A stretch of 64,000 nucleotides of DNA from Fasciolopsis buskii (GCA_008360955.1 LUCM01000071.1:170018-234017); one strand, 5' to 3'. Positions 35,052 through 48,680 are shown, counted from the first letter of the stretch. The notes: generated by a model not told the origin, from the letters alone. Made by a program: numbers and translations.

Positions 35052-38000
35052 ATATCCTATGTTCTTTATTCGTTTACATGCACTTGTAGTGATCGGTACA
35101 TCGGACGCATGACCAGGGGCCTTTGCAAACGTGTTGCGAAACGGTGTTTTACTGTTGATTGATTCCCTATTACCCCTGTTTTGCTTTGGCCGGGTGGTGA
35201 ATAATCGATATTTATCGGTACTCTGTTTGTGTTCGCCCTTAAGTGGCCAACCACGCGTCCATGCCGTGTATTTGGTTATTATTTAGTATTTTGCAAAAGT
35301 CTGATAATAACAGTGGATAAGAGAGAGGAAAGGATTTGCATGGTCCATCACGTACGATAACTTCTCTGTCTTTCATCCCATATTATCAGCTATCCATCGG
35401 GATCCATGCTTCTTCTTTGGACTGGATACTGTTCAGTTCCCGAAACCGTAGTAGTGAGCTGACTTGGGAGACCCTATCCCGTGCTTCTGACCCACAAGGC
35501 GGCTGGACTACCTGAGGGATACGTAACCAGTGGGTGTCGTTGACTGATCGTTCAGCTCATGAGGGCGGCTCTAAATATTCTGGTTGCCTCATGCACTCCG
35601 CCGCAGATGCTGATGAACATGCAGCCGTGCACTTCGTATACCCCCGTTGTTCGCTGGAAATCAGACCGATTATCGAAAACCCATTAACCCGATAGAGGGC
35701 AGTAGACATCAGCCTTTATCCTAGCTTTTTTGCGAACACATCGCCACGAGAAAGCAGTGTGCATGACTTCGTCAGCAGAAGTTGTTTGAGACGTCGGTCA
35801 TTTGGGAGCATTTCGAGAGACGTTCAGTGCGAGTAGCCGACTTAGCATCGTACGACACTCAACCCGACCATGCTGAAGCACTTGGAGAGGATGTTAGCTT
35901 ACACATACACTTAAATTAAATGTGCCAGATTTCATAGATCGATCCCTAGCGCCGTTTTCCTGACTAGCCAACAATATTCGTGTCACTGAATTTCACACTT
36001 GGCTAGGCGAAACATAGGTCATCAAAATGCTCTCAGTCCTCCGTTTTATCGCCGTTTATTTGTCGTAAGTATTTTGGTTACGCAAGGTTCAGTGAGATTG
36101 AAATGCCCAACGATTTCAAAGCCCCGCGAGATGCACAATAGTTTTATAATCCTAATGCGTTAAATCAAACTTGACGTGATTGCGAACAAGCTAGTTTCCG
36201 GTACCTTCATCCACTGACAATTACGTACACGTCATCATAGTACATAGCTTAGAAATAATGTCCATTGAATCAAAATGGGATTGGATTGTTCAAGTGATGT
36301 AATGTTCGGGGAAATTATACGCAGTGTTCTTATTGTTTGTGACAGAGGAGAATCTATGTGGACAGTCAGATAAGGTAACTAAATGAGGATCAGGAAGTGT
36401 TCCAGGTGCGAATAAACTGCAAACCACAGTGTGAACTGAAAACAAACAAAAGTGTGTATTTGTATAGCTGAAGCCTGGGGTTACGTACATAATTTATATG
36501 TAAAAAGCACTTTATGCTCAATCATCACAGATTCACTAATCGAAGTACACATGAGAGGGAATAGCTGCTTTTTGCCACGTACTGGGTTGTTTGCTTCCGT
36601 GTTTTTTTTTCTTTGGAACGATGATGGCATGGCACGGTACGTGCTACAAGAGGTACGCAGAGGAACATTTCATCACCAATTGGTCATTGTGTCTGAGATG
36701 TGGACTACATTTTTTATTGTACCAAATGCATCCGGTTGTTCTTCTGGTTGCGCTGTTTTCGGGTTTGCGTTCTTCAGACCTTCCCGCTCCTGCATGCATC
36801 ACATCGATTCTGAACGGGCACGCTTCAGAAGCATCACAGTGGTTCATCGGTGGTCGGAAGTGTGATTATTCTGTGGTGCTAGCTGTACACCGCTACAAGC
36901 GCGGTTGAATGGGTCATCATGCTGCTCAGTCGAAAAAAAAACAGGCGATTCTCAGTTGCAAAAACTGGTGAGGTAACAGGTGCCACTGAACTGAATATCA
37001 TCGAAAGTGACATCGCAAACAGAAATATTTATCCAGAAGCCTTCCTGCCGTTCTGTCTAGTTTTTGTGATCCGGTCTGTCCGGGATTTTCCATTGTGTGT
37101 TTGGAAATCATTGTGATATCTGAAGCCGTACGTGGTTGAAGGTGTACCGGTGTGGTTTATTTTCTCCTAGCCTCAGATTCAGTGTTGAACGTGGCAATGA
37201 CGGATTGCGACATCGATAGAGAGTTAGTTGCTGTTTGCCCCTAAGATGCCTTTTATTTTCGTTTCATTGAAATTGTTAGGTTCATTTGGTGCACACTGGT
37301 CCTTTTTGTTGCTGTGGTTATGACGTCTGACAAATACGTTTGCCAAGTGGACAGAGCCGGACTAAGTGCTATTCGCCACAATTTCAGCATGCGGTTGATG
37401 GTTTGCCTGATGTGCTTTTGCTAAAGGCTTTTGGACTAACCATAACCTTGAGCTTGTAGGGGCTTGGACCATGGTCGCATGAAAATGATGATGGGATAAT
37501 GTTCCGGATTCTGGAGTTGTTAATACTGGGTAATCAATGTCCGGATGTTTGTCTCGGGATCTCGTTCATCTTCGTTTTACAAGCGTGCTCTGATTTCAGC
37601 AACACACGGTGATGGTAAACCATACACAAGCATGAGATTTTCGAATTCATCTGTTTTCATTTAACATAACTTGAAATGTTCTCACTCGCGATTGACATTG
37701 TTAGAAAGGAGCAGATGATTGGCTGCCTCATTCTTTACCAGCTTTCAACACCAGTGACGGACACTGAACACAGAGGATCGTTAAACGACAGTTTCTTAGA
37801 AACGATTAACTGCGCTAAAACATCAATACGATTGTCTTTAGTGCACGCTCTGAACCTGAATTAGCATATTCCATTATTTTCTTAATCTTTCTTGTCTGAA
37901 AGTCTGTATTCATCCTCTATTTTGCCTTTGGTTGTTCTTGTCTTCAATTGTCTCCTGGTTTTCCAATAAATTTCGCCGGGCATTCCGTGCAACTAATTTT

Positions 38001-39159
38001 GCAATTGCGTTTTGATTTGACTTTTCAAGCTGACTAGATCTTCATTCCTTGCGAAGTGACGTTTTTAAGTATTCCCCATCTAGAAGAGTATGCAAAGGAC
38101 ATTCGGTATGCCACCCCGGACGGCGCACCTTATTAGGCTTGGAAGTAGCGGGTGCGAAGTCCCTTCAGTTAATAGGATAGAAAAGACTCAGGTCAGTACC
38201 GAGATGCAAAAAATGTAGTGGATGTGTCGTGGTGCCGGAATAGCACAGGTGCGGCAATACACATGCAAGCAAACCGCGACAGAAATAACCCACCGGTATG
38301 GACGACTCGAAACCACAGACCTTCGAAAGAGCGGAGCTGTGCAAATCTCGTGTTAGATAGAACAAATATCACAATCGAGCACCAGAGGAGATTGTAGAGA
38401 AAATGATGTTCGAGAATAGTCAGGTTTCTCCCGAAACGTCGATACCAGCTCAAACGTAAGTTCACTTAATTCAATTAGGGCCTTCTTAATTGCCTCAGAA
38501 ATGCTCGATTTTCATGAGATTTAGATTAAAGCTGCTTCCACGTATCCCTTGTTCTTTTGTTTTCAACGCTTAATTTGCCTCCATATAAGACAGTAGGTAG
38601 TAATTATTTTATAAACTGTTGTTCAGACTAATTGCGAAAAATTTTGCTCCTCCCAGCTGGCGTTGGTTACTGTGGTAGTCCGTAACATTAATCATGACAC
38701 CTGACACACATCAAATAGTGCCCAGGATTCTTGCGCTTTTGTTGTTTATTACGCAATCATCCGTATCATGGGTTTTTGGTTATTTCGTCGCTGGTGTAAG
38801 GGTTGCAATTGCTGTCTTTTGAAATTGACTCAGTAATTTCGGAATTGCAAATTTTGTAGCAGGGTTAGAATTAGGCAAACGAAAAGTGATTTTATCCAAA
38901 GTTTACAGTCTACAGAACCACCATGTAAATCAACATTTCCGCAAACGCGTTTCCCTCGTGGGATGAAAGTGATATTTTCAGAAGGTCGTGGACGATTTCC
39001 GATGGCGGATCACTTTCGATGACTCTAACTACAGCAGATTAGTCCCTGAAGGTCAGTCTTAAAACAATTCGCTTAGATGGCACCGGTTCCAGCTTGCACG
39101 GAATCATCGCACTGAGTGGAGAGTTGTCCGTGCCTCTTTCGATTTCAGGAAATGTCGCT
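35052..39159. other. Spacer between METTL1 and the LINE-A at 39 kb
   Basis: Contains a repeat-D copy (35650-35900). The two overlapping frames at 36452-36908 (137 and 105 residues) are the longest here but resemble no family and show no splice logic. No promoter or RNA gene recognised. Confidence 0.45.
35650..35900 (+). repeat. Repeat D
   Basis: Carries GCAGTGTGCATGACTTCGTC, CAGCAGAAGTTGTTTGAGAC, TTTGGGAGCATTTCGAGAGA and GCGAGTAGCCGACTTAGCAT blocks shared with the copies at 23030, 51760 and (reverse) 3010. Confidence 0.55.
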
Positions 39160-40255
39160 GCATTGACAAAATTGCGAGTCCAATTGGAAAATAGAAGGAA
39201 ACTGTGTGACCTAGACTAAGCAGATATCGTCGTTTGCCTGTTCGAATCCACGGATCAAGCACAATGTGCACCAGATCGACTCTCGAGGTATGTGTCTCGA
39301 TTTGGCATGTGCTTTGCACATTTTAGGTTCAAAATGCTGTTACAGGACTGGACGACAGCAGCGCCGAACTTGATACTGGATGGAAAGGAAATAACGACTG
39401 TGGACCGTTTCACCTACCTTGGTAGCTGCGTGTCTAACGATGGTAGCTCGGGATCGGAGGTAAATATGCGTATATCCAAGGCTCGCTCAGCTTACGCTAG
39501 ACTGAAGCACTTGTGGCGTCGTCCTGATATTTCAGTGAAACTGAAGTTAAAAGGTCGTGTGTACTGTGCTGCAGTGCGTTCAGTTCTGTTGTACGATTGC
39601 GAGACGTGGAGTATGCGTGTGGTCGATCTTCGTCTCTTGGAGGTTTTCGACAACCGATGTTTACGTAGTATGGCTAGGATTGGATGGGGTGACCGGGTGA
39701 GTAATATTGAGGTTAGGAATCTGGTATTGGGTGCCACTTCTGAGAATCGCTTGTTTCAGCGTACGAAACTTAGTGGACTACGCCGGTTGGAGTTGGGTCA
39801 CGTGTTGCGTATGGCGAACACTCGTCTACCATATCGTGCCCTATTTTGTGTTCTTCCCAAGGAATGGAAGAAGCCATGTGGAGGCCAACAGATGACGTGG
39901 CAACGTGGGATGAGAAAATGTACAGCGAAGCTAGGTAAAGTAGGTGTCTCACGCCTTCGTGGTTGGGGTCCGAAAGACTTGTCGACTTGCTGGCTGGAGA
40001 CACTTAAGGATATGACAGTGAACCGTGAAGAGTGGCGATCGTATTATCATTTTCTATTGAATCAGATTGAGTTTGTGCAGTTAGACTGCGTTCCGTTTGT
40101 TGGCCATAGCCGCGGCCTACCTTTTCCCGCCTGTATAAATGCTTTCCTTTTTCCCCTAGGATATTCACTCTTTTTTGTAGGAACATCTATTCGTAGTGAA
40201 CAGCCAGTGTTTTGTGTGGATCACCTCGTTGTTGTTGTTACTTTGTTGATAGTAT
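39160..40255 (+). mobile_element. LINE-A 3' half, best preserved copy
   Basis: Begins near the reverse-transcriptase active site (CDLD*ADIVVCLFE, where YADD is expected, with a stop) and contains a 321-codon frame (39292-40257) that is open through the C-terminal domain: DRFTYLGSCVSNDGSS, ISKARSAYARLKHLWRRPD, VYCAAVRSVLLYDCETW, VFDNRCLRSMARIGW, then RRLELGHVLRMANTRLP and GGQQMTWQRGMRK. The last ~60 codons of the frame are 3' UTR read-through. It ends near a (GTT)n run. The long open frame suggests a younger copy, but it is 5'-truncated. Confidence 0.88.
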
Positions 40256-41634
40256 GATAACCTCTTTTCGAAACTTTATGTTTAAAGGCTCTGCCGGCAG
40301 CAGCCACTTGAAAAACAACGCAACAGTCTTCCAAGAATCGCCAGCGTACTGTTGAAGTCCCACTGCAACTGCAATGTCATAGGCGTCCATTATCAGATGT
40401 AGGCGCTGCAGAGTCGGGGGTGTATGAGAATCACAGTTTTTGTGATATCTTTAATGGAAAAGAACGCGTGTTTCGTTGCTCTAGACCCTAAGTTTAACAC
40501 CGTGAAGGGTCATTGAGGGGACGGTGATTTCTGCGTATTTGGTGATGGATCGAAGATAAAATTTAACCAGGTCTGCAAATCTGTCGTAATTTCCGATCTG
40601 AACGTGATTTTGCGCAGTCCCGAATAGCAGTGCCCTTATTGGCACTGGAGTTATACATGAAATGTTCCCCAAGTATGTGTTTCTGCGCATTCCCAACTCA
40701 CATTTCGAAGGGTCAATCGTTACTTCATGTTTCATGTGGCGATCAAAAAAGGCGCGTGAGTGAGCTGAGTTTCACCCCACCAAGGTATCTCCCAGGCACG
40801 GATTCCCATTCCCTAAACTTCGAGTGATTTCGTGTATGAAACTTTGAGGGGTTGCCGCGTCTGAAGGGCATTCTCACGAACTCGAACAGTTCAAAAGCAA
40901 ATGCCATTGTTCTTTTTAGCAAGTCGGTCACCTTTTGGGAATCTGGCTGTAAGTCCGTACCAAATCTATGCGGCTGATAACCCTGCAACCAGACAACGAC
41001 GAAGTGAAGCCCCGTATATGGAGAATCGGTTATCTATCAGGAACGCTGACCACGCTGAGTGCCCCGTATTCCCCACGGGGTGGCCAATTACCACTGGACT
41101 TAGACCATGCTACGAGCAGGTGCCCAAAGAACACTCGGAGGGCGTGTGATGCCCAGCCCTAACATACTGTCAAATTCCGCCTTGGCTGGAGGGAACTTGT
41201 CAGGAGCTAGGCTACGAGGCCGGCCATGGTCTCAACCTGGTGGGTTATGCTTGTAGTGAGGGTAGGAAGTAGACCGGTGTTTTGCAGTGGGTTCGGGTAG
41301 TCAGAAATTAGCCTATTGTATGGCTACTGGGCTGGTGGTTCATTGCGCTGAGGTGTGATTTCACTGATGACAGCGTACAAACCGGTCACAGTCAGCGACG
41401 TTTCCTTGTGCCGAGCATTGACTAGCGGACTGAAATCCTGGAGGAAGTCTATGCCAGTTTTAAGGTATGGGATGTCGTCGACGATGGTTACCAAAAGAAA
41501 TGCGCGAGTGAGACCTAGATCAAGGGGGAGGGCACGATGTCCCTACTTAGAAGTGCCAGTGTCGTCTGCCACCCTTAGCATCTCTGCCTGTGCAGCGGTC
41601 GAAGTACTCGGGTCACGAGGGACAAATAAGTAAA
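40256..41634. other. Spacer without recognised genes
   Basis: Overlapping frames at 40481-41633 on both strands are short and unrecognised. A few GC-rich stretches (about 41050-41250). Confidence 0.4.
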
Positions 41635-42100
41635 TAGAGTGTATATTTATCGACTTGAGTGGGGCATGAACAGAGCAAGATGAAAGTTGTACGAATATGG
41701 TGTAGTGGAAACACGGAAAACAAAAACCAGACAAGAAATTGAAGTGTGTGCTCACATGATGAGAACTTGCAATGCCATAGGCTAGGCACGAGTTTTCGGG
41801 TTTCAAATCAAGGCTTATTGTCCTTTGCCAAGATTTTGCGGAGCTTATCATCAGTTGCGCACTACGTCGCGGACTGCGATTCACTCCATGTTTAAATGCA
41901 TCACATGTGCGTATCACAGACGCAAAACGTAACCGGAAAACGATGTCGAGCGTCGCCATATGGTCTGGTTCCTCGAAAATCGAAAGGGGTATATGGTAAA
42001 CATTAAGACCAGTATGGATGTGATAACGGGATGGACATGAGTCAAAACCAAACTCAATATCATATGAGACGGACAGGAGACTGGTAATTAACAACATTTA
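41635..42100 (-). mobile_element. CR1-like LINE 3' UTR fragment
   Basis: Aligns with 44206-44620 over its length, for example GTATATGGTAAACATTAAGA..AGTATGGATGTGATAACGGG against TTATATGGTGGAGATGTATA..ATATAGATGTGATAGCGGA, and CACGGAAAACA..AACCA. The segment is the far 3' end of the CR1-like family. Confidence 0.6.
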
Positions 42101-44040
42101 GGAGTCAATATGATGCTGGGGATGAAACAGTGGGAAACCTTCAAAGCTGCCTAAAAATATCTAAGCGTTGAAATTTTGTGAAGAATTGTGGACGGAGAGA
42201 CAATGGACATCACGAATGTTCACTGAACTGGTGCAGCTGGGAACGGTCCGGACTGAGAGATTTGAAGAGATGAAAGCGAGTTCGCGCAAGTGGCCATCAG
42301 TAGTTAGATACATTTGCCATCAATGACCTGCGTGTTTTCTTCCTTGATATCAGAGTTTTTCTTGCTCTAGTGCAGTAAGTGTTGGGAAGTTGGTGGGTGT
42401 GACGACATTCCAGCGGCATAAATAGCAGTGTTTTGGCCGGCCGTAATGGTTCACATGAGATGAGATACCCGGGGCGGTCAGTGGCGTGCTTTGGTTTGTC
42501 TTTGGGATAAGCGGACCGGTACCGCGGTGCCAGATCTGCATAAGAGCTTCCTAGCAGGGACAGGTAACCAGCGCATGGGATGCGGCGGAGCGTCCGGTGA
42601 CAGAGTCCGCCTTGCATGTGCACTTTTATTAGCCGGTGCATGTGATCTGTGGTCATTGGCGGGCCCGGAGAAAGAGAAGAAGGTCAGTATGAAATTTGTT
42701 CCATTAGACGTTAATGCGAGTAAAAAAAAGGAAACGGCGATAACAGTCAGTTTCTTGCAAATATTACAGGGGCTAGACGACTGTCATGAAATGTCCAGGG
42801 GGATTGTTTCGGTGAGGGGACTTGTGAAACAAACGTGCCATCTGCCTACCCCCTGTAAAGTATACAGCTCAGTCAGTCCTAGACTGCATGGTCCTTATTC
42901 GTAGTGTGTTTTTTCTCTCATCTTTTGATATCTTCACAGATGCAGATTGCAATGGTCTGATAGGAGGGCTAGCGCAAGGGTTAAGGAAAAAAGTCATTAA
43001 ATGCTCCGTTTGTTGAACGGGCCTGTTGTATATGCAACAAGGAATCAGTTGTAACTGATCATGTATGGACCACTGCCGATTTTTCTTACTTCGAACTGCC
43101 ATGAAAGGGCATAACTGAATGGGTCGCGGATGGCAGCGTGGGCTGGATGTTGGAACAGGATTTGCCACGAGAAGTCATAGAAGGGAGAGAAGTGAGAAGC
43201 AAGAGAATATTGGGATTGACAATTTTTGTTTGAATAAGACGATAGCAACTTGTACCACATAGTAAGCGTGTTTCAGTAAGCGTGTATGAATAACTAAGAA
43301 ATGCGACCAACGGTATTTGATATAGACGTCAGCATACTTACCGGGTGTGCGGATGGGAGGATAGGGATATTTTGAAAAATAAAGGGGTAAGTGGTGAAGC
43401 GTAAGTGAGCAGTCCGCTACGCTACTTTTCCCAGGCCGTCCAGCAAAGTAGCCAAATGCACATCTAACGAACGAGAGAAATGTGGGTTTTGCTCGGTCGC
43501 AACGTTAGGCTTGGGCTGATGGCATACATATCCATTGTTGAAAAAGGCCCACTCCTTCTCAGCCCGAATATGCTTTGCTGGGGTAAACCTGATCAAGCAG
43601 AAACCTTTACTTCTTTTCTAACACAGGAATGGCTGAGCCCATAATATTGCTTCCTATAGTTCCTCCGTCTGACCTTGATTTTCTGCGTTACATACATTTT
43701 TCGCAACTGCCGTGGGTGGTCGGTTTTCCGTAGTAAACATGCCTCGGTCATTTAGGTTTCGCAAGTTCGGACCAACCTCGGCACATGTATCTACCCAAAA
43801 TATTCGATTGGTAGTCAATTCTTCGACTTTTAGGAAGCGACGGTTGGTAGATAGTCCGGTGATGTATTTCGCAACCACGAACCGGGAATCTAGTTTCTAT
43901 GTTTCTCTTATGGGAATTTAATTTGTGTTTAAGCAATATGCTGCTGAAGTTTAATCAAAATTCAAAAGAAAACAGATCCGCAGATTTTACGATACTGGAT
44001 GACAAGGTTAAAAAGCACAGAATTACAACCGAACTTATTA
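42101..44040. other. Spacer, probably further decayed CR1-like 3' sequence
   Basis: No recognised gene. 43080-43280 shows only faint similarity to 55050-55230 in the second CR1-like copy. Short frames on both strands are not conserved motifs. Confidence 0.35.
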
Positions 44041-44205
44041 ATAAAGATAATAATGATAATAATAATAATGTATATTTCTCGATTTGCGAGATGCATGCGC
44101 AAGGCAAGGTCAAAGTTATTATATATATGATGCACAGGAAATAAGGACAATATAAATCGAAGGGAGTGGGGGTGAGAGCGACCTTTGGTCATTTGGAAGG
44201 TTCGT
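44041..44205 (-). mobile_element. CR1-like LINE 3' end with (AAT)n
   Basis: (AAT)n-rich run (44041-44069) followed by TATATTTCTCGATTTGCGAG, GCATGCGCAAGGCAAGGTCA. The next copy repeats this order from 44206 (TATATTTCTCAACATGCGAG, ATGCAAGGTAAGGTCA), so this is a second 3' end fragment nested beside it. The microsatellite is at the LINE's 3' side. Confidence 0.65.
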
Positions 44206-47200
44206 TTGTTTTTGTATATTTCTCAACATGCGAGAGTCATATGCAAGGTAAGGTCAAAATTGGGCCAAGAAGGCACAGTGCAGACACGGAAAACGGAAAC
44301 CAAACAAACAATGCAATGTGGTTTCGCTCACAAGATCATAACAAGCAGTGTGAGTTCTCGAGCACGGGGCTTTAATCAAAGCTAAATAATGGTTTGCAAA
44401 AATTTTTCTGTGGCTGATTACCAGTCGTGTACTGCAAATGATACTAAGTTTGAATGCAGCAAGGTGCTTAGCGCGGGCGCAAAATATGGCTGGAGGGCAA
44501 TGGCTGTCGGCCAGGTTGCTCGATAATCAAGAGGGTTATATGGTGGAGATGTATATTAATATAGATGTGATAGCGGAATGGAGATGAGCGAAAACCAGAG
44601 TGGGTGTCAAAAAAGGCAGTATAAAACTCGAAAATTCTGAAAGCACAGTCCGTTAAGCAAGGAAAGCGGCGACAACGGATGCGAATTATGCGATCGTAAT
44701 ATTAATACATGGGGTTTGTTTCGAGCAATCTTGAGTTCATAAATTTCGGTTTGGTCTAGAGATGATGGGGGCGTTGAAAAAGAAGAAGGAGAACCGCAGT
44801 TAAATGAGGCGACGTCTCATGGACTCGTGTGGAGAACTGTCACCGGGAGCATCGGTCTACTGCCAAATTCCGCAGACCAGAACAGAGATTGATGAAAAAT
44901 AACGGTCTTCAGCTGCTTTCGGATGTCAATTTGCATTGTGAACGTCGGTTTATATTAGAAGCCAATAAATATACTGTCTTCCGTGAGTCCGTTTTGTATG
45001 GATTTGGCAGAAGACCTTTGAGAAGGAGCAAGAGGAAGCCAGTACAAAATAGTTCACGTGAACTTATGAGCTACAGTGCAGTCGATATGACCGCGCCTCG
45101 CACTATTGTGGTAACGCCGGCGTACTCGTGTTGAGGTGGGAGGAATTCGAAGATCGGATAATCGCCGGTGCATGGGGTAATTGTTTCCATCCAAACAGGA
45201 CTATAAGGCCTTGAAGAGAGAGAGAAAAATGGCGCACGACAGTCTGGCCTAGTTGCCAGCTGCAGATTAAAAGCGATCAATCTTTACGAGCAGCTCAGAG
45301 AAGGAAATTACTAGGGCTCATGGTGCAATTCAAAATATATGGACGGGGGCTGAGGAATCCGGGTTTTCTCTTTTCATATACATATATATGTTCAAATAGG
45401 TGGGCTGGCTAATCCAATATGTGGATCGTCTGCGCTATGAGTAAACAGAATGAACCGGTATTTGGTGGGATCTTCTACACTCTGAGTAAGGATAATGAGC
45501 CGGTATTTAATAGGACGGACAGGGAATAACTGCTGCTGATATAAATATTGATCAAACTACAAAGATAGATGCACTCGGAGTTGACTAAGTTCCACATGGA
45601 AATCAAGGATTATATTTCACTCTGGGAGGCCGTGCCTTTCGAAACAAGAAACGTTCGGGGCCAGTGGGTATGGTAGATGCAAACGGTCACTATGGGGAGA
45701 GAAGGTACCACATAGGACTCTATATTCGCGGCGATAGTTTGAGGTCTGAATTGGCCAAAATAAACAGATATCGATGAGGCATAATAAAGAAAGAATCCAA
45801 AACGTTTGCCTCATTTCGTCTGGAGGGTACCGTTTTGGTTCGTCAGAAAGGTGATTTCTATAGGCCAGTCATTTGCATGAAAAAAAGAGTTAATGAAAAG
45901 TAAGGGTGAGGGTGATGGTGAACGTGTTTCTAGAAGACGGTTGCTGGTTAAGGTTGCCACACCGTGTTGGCGACGGTGTTGGAATTAGTATGGTGAGTGG
46001 GCGGAAGAGGGCTATGGGTGAGCTACCCTATACGCAGTCAAAACGATAAGATTTATGGATACGAAGTCAGACTATTGAGCCATAGGTACCATTTTTCAGG
46101 CAGAGGAACGGTGAGATGCATCCGACGTGGAACTGCACGTAAATAAGTGGCATGCGCTGGTGTCGGAATTCTGTTTGGAGTGGAGGAGACTAGGTTGATT
46201 CCTAATGACATTAATAGGGAGATTTACTTTCCTTTCCGCAATGAACGAAAAGGTGACATCAATGCGATTTTCATAAACTCGATCTTCCAGTGAGTGTGGG
46301 TGGTATAGATTAATGAGAAGGGGTGCAGTGACTACTTTACGTACTTCGTTTTTAAATGCAATAGATAATGGTGACAGAATGCATAGCTGGTGGGGGAGAT
46401 TCTTCCATAGTGAGGAATATCTAACAATAAAGAAGTTGGCTCTAACGGAAGTCTTTGGAACAGGGACAGTTATAATAGAATCCGCATTCCGGAGGGAGTA
46501 TGGGAGCGGGTTTCTAACATGAGGTGCAAGGGCGCATCTTTCCCCTGTGATTATATTGTTGAAGAGTACCAGGTTTATTCTTATGCGTCGGAGCCACAAG
46601 GGATCTAATTTCAGCGACTCACAGGGTTCCATGTAACTTAGCCTCGTAGAGTAGCCAATTAACTGCTTGGTAAATGCACGCTGGACGTTTTCAATCGCAA
46701 ATCTGTCAAGCCGCCTGATGTTAGAGCAATACTCTAGAATTGGTTTGGTGTGGGTCCTGAAAAGATGGAGTTTGCTTTCTTTCAACTTCAGAGTTTGGTG
46801 TAACAGTCCCACCAATTAATTTGCTTTCGCCGCTTGTACGAGAGCATGCTCCAAGAAGTTTAAGGTGCAGTAATATTTTAGGCCTAGTTCCCGAACTTGG
46901 CATTTAACGGGGATGGATTGGGTTCCAAGCTCGAATTCTCTTAGGGGCATAACGCATCTGTGCCCCATGACGCTGCATTTTTCAGCGGAAAATTTCATCA
47001 TTTAGCCGTTTGTTCAGGAGTTGAGTGACACTAAGTTTTGTGATATGTGAATTATGGTGGATTATAAAGCTTCAGGGCGAAAGGTGTACACAATTTTGAT
47101 ATCGTCTGTGAAGAGAAACGGGGTGCCGTTTTGAATAACATCGAAGACATCGTTAACGTACAACAGGAAGAGCAGGGGCTCAGGACGCTGCCTTGGATCA

Positions 47201-47490
47201 CACCGCTGGACACTTATCTATGTTCAGATACTAAGACCTTAACTTGCAATATCTGCTTTCTAAATGACAAATGAGATGAAAACCACGACAGAATTCAATC
47301 AACAATACCGTAAGATGCCATTTTACTTAGCAACCTAGGGTGGGATACTCTGTTGAAAGCTTTCGTCATGTCTAAAACGATTACTATGCCTGATCCCTCA
47401 GTACTGAAGGCCTTGGTGATAGTGTTCTGGCACTCCAAATGTGCGATCGCAAATGCTAAAAATGGGGGCCAACGTCACTGTGCAGAAATG
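44206..47490 (-). mobile_element. CR1-like LINE: reverse transcriptase, C-terminus and long 3' UTR
   Basis: Minus strand, 5' to 3'. 47170-47070: SGVIQGSVLS, LLFLLYVNDVFDVIQNG and LFTDDIKIVYTF (active site FTDD for the usual FADD, with a one-base slip). 47001-46816: FSAEKCSVMGH...VRELGLKYYCTLNFLEHALVQAAKAN. 46815-46096: a 239-codon frame with LVGLLHQTLK, THTKPILEYCSNI, RFAIENVQRAFTK, RRIRINLVLFNNIITGE. Then about 1.9 kb of non-coding sequence, shared with the copy at 54304-58020, ending beside the (AAT)n. 5'-truncated, with frameshifts. Confidence 0.85.
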
Positions 47491-47579
47491 CCAATGTGGT
47501 TCACGCCGGCCCCAAACAGTTAGTGTCAAATTTGCGCAGAGTATGAACGAATAATAATAAAAGAAAAAAACATGTTTAG

Positions 47580-47870
47580 GATGAGGGCTGTAGAACGGAT
47601 CGTCCCAACCAGAATTTCGTATTTCGTTTGCGTGCCCTTAACCTTTGTGATCACGCGTGCGTCACTCTCACTCAGCTCCGTTTGATTGTAATACTGGCCA
47701 TCCTGACACTTGACCGGTGCAGGGAAAGGACAGTCAGAAGCGATAGCAAGTTGGATCTATCTGGACAGGAGCGTGCGAGCAATACGTGCGTGAGCAACGC
47801 ACAAGTAACGACCGCGCTTGGCTGTCAACGTTTGGTTAAACGAGTTATCCAGAGGAACTAATCCATGTTC
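47580..47870. repeat. Duplicated segment, copy 1
   Basis: Shares long stretches with 48880-49080: ATTTCGTTTGCGTGCCC, ACTC.GCTC.G..TGATTG.AAT.CTG, GGACAGTCAGAAGC, TGACAGGAGCGTGC-like blocks. The two copies lie in the same orientation 1.3 kb apart, which suggests two overlapping 5' ends of one element family or a tandem duplication. Confidence 0.6.
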
Positions 47871-48680
47871 GGCCACAAGCCTGAAATGCGTCTTTGTGAC
47901 CGTGATCTCAACAATCACGATCCCTACGTTGGGTTTTCGGCAGCTTTTCTTTGGCCATGCGTTAAACTTTGCACCCAAGATCACTTTTTGTGCCAAACTC
48001 TTTAAGTCGTTTATGATAATTGCGACATTCTTTGGCTTATAGCAGCTACATCGAGGAGTTACGGTGCCCGCTTTGACGTGGGTGTGACCTGATGTCAATC
48101 CACTGGTAGCAGTTATAAGGACGCGTCGATTCTCGTCAAAATATGTTAATTTATCAAGTGCAGGCAAGGACGCGGCTCTGAGTGTCGGGAAACGGTTTAC
48201 TGCTGGGACACCTGGGCTGGGGTGCGACACGATGACTTCAACAGTTCAAGTGGCCCCTATCGATTGCTTGCTGGTAACACCTAGCAAAAAAGATATGTGC
48301 AGTGGAAGCCTTTGAAACCGCATTTGAAACCAGATTGAGTCTTTGCCAAACGGTGTGCGCCGGATTTCCCGCAGTATTTCTGGGGACTTTCTACCACCAA
48401 TCTCGACTAGTTGCGGCAACTGCAGGGATACTATGATGTTCACTAGGGGCATTCCGATGTATGCCCCCCAGGTTTTTATACCCTGAAGGCTTACACCTAG
48501 AGAAGACGGTCGGCAATCCATCTCAAACCACTGGGGTTGTTGGTTATGCGGTATTTCTCGAATTAATGTAAACCAGAGTTGAGGATAGGACGGTGTTAAG
48601 AGAAGCATATGCAAAGTCATGAATTCTACTCTTCGGTCCGTTGACAGTTTTTTCATATGGCCATGGTACCATATTTGCAA
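47757..48680 (-). pseudogene. Unassigned reading frame broken by one in-frame stop
   Basis: Two minus-strand frames, 48680-48246 (144 codons) and 48230-47757 (157 codons), are in the same phase and separated by a single TGA at 48248-48246, so one change would make a frame of about 308 codons. The second part is basic, with KPKNVAIIIND and KPNVGIVIVEI. I do not recognise the family. It lies upstream of, and in the same orientation as, the CR1-like reverse transcriptase, so it could be that LINE's first protein. A host gene fragment is the less likely alternative. Confidence 0.4.

Noticed and set aside
36452..36908. 137- and 105-codon overlapping frames
   Set aside because: No recognisable domain, two frames compete for the same sequence, and no splice or poly(A) logic was found.
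40481..41633. Cluster of overlapping 60-90 codon frames
   Set aside because: Frames on both strands, no motif, no splice signals consistent with a gene.
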